NCBI GenBank assembly: GCA_963693285.1
Contig: OY848928.1
Span: forward strand, 1,550,501-1,614,500
DNA from: Xestospongia muta
Lineage: Eukaryota; Porifera; Demospongiae; Haplosclerida; Petrosiidae
Direction of reading: 5' to 3'
Length of the DNA stretch: 64,000 nt
The notes under the pieces were generated by a model. The model worked only from the letters and a program-made list of their open reading frames with translations. It was not told the origin of the DNA and made no database searches. Made by a program: the position numbers and the translations under genes. Shown here piece after piece: positions 60,128 through 64,000 of this stretch (its first letter is position 1; every line of letters begins with the position of its first letter).

Positions 60128-63100
60128 ATGGCTCAAAGACAAGAAGACGTGAGTAACACTGTAGTTAAAATTACGAGATTGTCATGAAGTGATAGTGTAA
60201 CTATTCAATATTAACATTCAAAATCATATGAATTAATATTTGTAAATTGAAAAACTGACCTGTGTAACTGATCCATGCTATATTTTGTAATGTGTGTAGT
60301 GAACTACTTGCTGTGTTAGTGTTTATATACTATTGGCCTGCTTTACTGTTGGTAGAACAATTATAAAGTTAGTTATATAGTTGCTATGAAAATTAACAAA
60401 ACAGAGATATAGCACCAGATAGCCTTTCTGTTGTAAATAATTTATAGAATATATCACCACAAATACTATTCCTGACAATGTTCATACCTACTAGTATTTT
60501 GCGCAGCTGTATCATATATAATAAGATGTATTTGAAGACAACCTTGACTTATTAGTGAGCATAAGAGTGATTGGCCATTATTGCATGATTGAAACACATA
60601 TTTTCACTCAAAAATAACCTTGCTGCACTAAGGGAAACAAACAGTACACAGAAACAAAAACTAAGACATGAATCTGGCAACTATTGGTTTGAGCTAACAA
60701 CAACAAGTATGACAACAACAAATGTACTATTTTCTGACAATTAAAATACCCAATTATTATCAAATTGAAAACAGCACTGAGATCGGTAAACCATCATCAA
60801 GTGAAGCACAACTCTGCCACTGCGTCTTTTATAGTCTATGTTGTGTTGCTAATAACCTTGGTAATGAATTTGATTGGTTGTTAGTCATGTGACAAATAAA
60901 CACTTTTGACTCCAGTTATGCATGTAGGTAGGTATATAGTAGTAGTTATTTAAACAGCAAAAAGTGATATGTTGACTGAGTTAATGATCAGGAATTAAGG
61001 GGCTAGGATCAGGTTAATACACAAGGAGATATGGACTCCCTGCCATGCCTATAGGTAGTCTGTAGTTGTATATCCCATTAAGCGATTTTGAAGCAATTTG
61101 ATGCTGCCATAGTATCTCTAGTGTGTGGAATAATGCACAAGCCAAAGGGGAGTGCATTATTTGATTACTATGATGCCATAAATCTTATATAACCCTAAAT
61201 TATAGGGTTAATATACATTTTATGTCACCTTGACAAAGACATTCTTAAATTAAGAAGGTCTAACAATACATCAAATAGATCTGGTATGAGAGTATTCTAT
61301 TGAACAGCCTTTATGCCTCAAATCTTGCAATATATACTTAACTAAATATTTCTTAATTGCTAGTATTACATACTACATGATGGATATAATCTATTGTATA
61401 TAAATATGTTTAACAAAAAATCATTTTTGAAATAATTCAACTTCTTTAAGTATATAAATTAAATATGTTATTTGTATTATCTGTTAAATGAGCATGTGTC
61501 AGATATAATGCACTCTACGCGGATTCTCGATCACTATAAAAGGGGAGTGAGCTGCCCCAGAATGAAGTGATGCCTACCAAAGAGTGAAATGGCGGCAATA
61601 TTCAAACCTAGATGTCGTTCTAGATAGTAGTCATACCAACTTGAACAACCCAGGCAAAACATCTATAATAGTTGTAATAGTTAGCTCTAGGTACAAACAC
61701 GTGTTATCTCAATTACACAGTTGATAATAATAGGTAACAACTTTTATTGCTGTACTGCACTTATTATACATGGCAGAATCAAAGATGGCTGACATAAGAC
61801 CATAGTTGTCTAAATCAGATTGCTTAGCAGGAGTTAGAACTTCTCTAACATAGTCCAACCTTCTCTTGAAGACATTCTTCCCCTCTAGACTGTCAAAGTC
61901 GATCACAAGAGAAAGTCTTACATGTTTTCTACTGTTCGCCATTTCACTACTTACACGTATCCAAAAAAAACGGGAATATCTGCACTGAACATACACATAA
62001 TATTAATTAAGCAGCTGTTGCAACAGCTACAGGAAGTGCATATTATGATGTTAACAGGAAAAAAACAGTTTCCATTTTTTAATATTGAAATATTTTGTGT
62101 GTGCCATTTTGTGGGCAACCCAGCCCCCTTTTATACTGCGCATTTATTTTTTCTTTTCTCTACTATTCATATTATGATGATAAATTATACTGTATTTAGC
62201 GAGTAAGTATGAACACATTAGTATTATGTATTGTTTAATTGTGTATTTATTGTAAATCCTTGTTTCTCTTTCTTTACTATGATCATGCTATAATGGTAAC
62301 CTACACTGTATTTAGCGAGTAAGTATAAACACATATTAGTATTATGTATTTTTAATATGTAATCATTGTAAATCATTGTTTCTTTCTTTTCTCTAATATG
62401 ATCATACTATATGATTGTAACTTGTATTCTACTTATTTAGCGTGTAAGTATTAACACACATTAGTTTATTATAATCTTTAATTATGTATATACAATATTA
62501 ATTATTATTTTTCTTTCTTTTCTCTAATATAATCATACTATCATTATGGTAACTTGTGCTTTATTTATTCAGTTGGTAAGTATAACCAAATACATGTTTT
62601 TTTTGTCTCTATGTATGTATTTATTGTTTTACTTTCTTTTAATCCTTTACTATGATCATGTTATGATGATAACTTATACATTACTTATTTAGTCGGTAAG
62701 TATTATATTTAGCATTATATGTATTTAAATTGTGTGCCTATTATTAATCATTGTTTTATCTATCTATACTATGATCCTGTGATGGTAATTCATATTGTAT
62801 TTTTTTGCTTAGTATATAAGCATGAACACATATTAGTATTATGTATTGTTTAATAGTGTATACTCATTATAAATCATTGTTTTTCTTTCTTTTCTCTACT
62901 ATGGTGTCATACTATATGATAATACTTTGTACTGTATTTTACATATTTAGCGAGTAAGTATAAACAAACATTAATATTACGCATTGTTTAATTACTGGTA
63001 TCATTACCATTATTAATCATTCCTTTTTCTTTACCTATGATAATAATGTGATAATAACTTGACTCATTCAGTCAGTAAGTATAAACATACATCATTATGT

Positions 63101-64000
63101 ATTGTAAATTATGTTAATCATTGTTTTTGTCTCTTCTCTCTACTATGATTACTTTATGATGATACTTGGACTGTATTTTACTAATTTAGCAAGTAAGTAC
63201 ACATATCAGTGTTATATATTGTTTAATTAATCATATGTGTACAGTTATTAAAGATTGATTATAGTTTAATAACCTGGCACACACAGCATTTATACCAGGC
63301 AGTCTTATAATCATTATTGACTAATGGTGTGTGCATATTTGTATATATTATTTTATACGTTATGTCCATTCACTTTGTTCTATCCCTTTTGTTAAAATAT
63401 AAAGCAATGAATAAAAATTAACTGCACATCGCCAACACATTTTCAATTGTAATCTTGTACTTATTTTTACATGATGTTTAATTGTGTATGCATTGTTAAT
63501 GATTTGTTTTCCTTTCTTTCCTCTCTCTTTATGATGATAACCAACACTGTATTCTACCTATTTAGCGAGTAAGTATGAACATAGATTAGTATAATGTATT
63601 GTTTTGTGTACTTATCATAAATCAATATATTTTCTTTCTTTACATATATATGATCATACCATGATGATAACTTATACTTTATTTATTTAGTTGGTAAGTA
63701 TGCAATGCATGCATTAGTATTGTTTTTAGTTTAATGATAACTTATACTTTATTTATAATTACATATTTACTTGGTAAATATATTAGTATTATATGGTATT
63801 TATATAATTGTGCACCAATTACTGTAATCATTGTTTTATCTACTATGATAATAATGTGATGGTCATTGGCATTGTATTCTATTTACTTAACATTCAAGGT
63901 TATTGACATTGCATGAGAGAAATAAACTCTGACATAGAGTATATACACGTCCCAGATACAATGAAAAATATCTTTGTCTCTGTACATCCTGACATTGACA
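60128..64000 (+). CDS. Gene E: fifth family member, 5' part only (runs off the window)
   Basis: Start exon 60128-60148 (MAQRQED; exon begins 60113 after TTTTTTTAG; donor GTGAGT; phase 0) followed by the array. The 25-nt, Roc-COR and death-domain exons are expected beyond 64000. By its start exon and promoter it groups with gene D. Whether it is intact cannot be judged here. Confidence 0.6.
61480..62150 (-). other. Insert in the gene E intron with an antisense open frame
   Basis: A minus-strand frame (61709-61942 from M-A-N-S-R-K-H-V-R-L-S-L) of about 78 codons reads like a real protein (F-K-R-R-L-D-Y-V-R-E-V-L) but I do not recognise it. The plus strand has a consensus TATA box (CTATAAAAGGGG, 61535-61546). 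The block is missing from the paralogous introns. It is possibly an inserted element or the first exon of an antisense gene. Confidence 0.3.
62200..63693 (+). other. Gene E array, ten intact single-codon microexons so far
   Basis: Codons: 62200 CGA Arg, 62316 CGA Arg, 62441 CGT Arg, 62573 TTG Leu, 62693 TCG Ser, 62951 CGA Arg, 63072 TCA Ser, 63190 CAA Gln, 63566 CGA Arg, 63691 TTG Leu. Dead units: 62813 (TAT, donor ATAAGC) and one near 63773 (no acceptor AG). A long intron (63193-63565) holds the weak CCTGG / CCAGG hairpin (63273-63299), matching the hairpin introns of A and B. The final CGA-hairpin-TTG order seen in B is similar, so the end of the array is recognisably homologous. Confidence 0.7.

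Overview
The window looks like animal nuclear DNA: AT-rich, with many short introns, an RTE-like retrotransposon, small foldback transposons and a tandem family of Roc-COR GTPase proteins carrying death domains. Such expansions are known from sponges and other early animals, and the very short introns would suit a demosponge. That assignment is inference; I could not search a database.

Layout, all genes on the + strand. Gene A (first exon ends 429, start codon 2791, stop 11923), gene B (19701, 22436, 31307), gene C (33706, 34959, 42153) and gene D (42685, 44869, 50938) are complete. Gene E (59204, 60128) runs off the right edge. Between A and B lie an RTE-like LINE (13089-16641, minus strand, 13-bp target duplication) and two Roc-COR pseudogene pieces (17186-18995, 19100-19510). 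Between D and E is a relic sixth copy (about 51860-54300). Intact genes share one plan: 5' UTR exon; start exon (M-A-x-R-Q-D/E...); an array of 3-nt exons; a 25-nt exon; a 2057-nt Roc-COR exon; a 248-nt death-domain exon; a 58-nt linker exon; a second death-domain exon; and a tail exon ending in a CaaX box. All phases agree, giving proteins of about 960-980 aa.

The main discovery is the array. Between the start exon and the 25-nt exon, each gene has a tandem series of units of about 90-160 bp. Each unit carries a pyrimidine tract, a conserved TATGATCATA/TGATGATAAC block, a 3' splice site (TTYAG), exactly three bases, and a near-perfect 5' splice site (GTAAGTAT). Flanking exons meet in phase 0, so every 3-base exon is one whole codon and any number can be used or skipped without breaking frame. 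I read 21 in A, 21 in B, 15 in C, 10 in D (one of them 9 nt) and 10 in E before the window ends, 77 in all, none a stop codon. A, B and E spell Arg/Pro/Ser/Leu-rich peptides; C spells an almost pure Pro-Lys peptide. This would be a protein segment encoded one residue per exon, possibly variable by splicing, with recursive splicing the likely mechanism because the two splice sites are too close to be bound together.

At the other end, the last exons end in CLIQ (B, C), CLVQ (D) and CVVL (A). These are prenylation motifs predicting membrane anchoring, with a possible change from farnesyl (Q) to geranylgeranyl (L). The proteins would thus be GTPase/death-domain signalling proteins with a variable basic, proline-rich N-terminus and a lipidated C-terminus. 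The whole reading is from sequence alone; RNA reads across the start-exon to 25-nt-exon junction would confirm or refute it.
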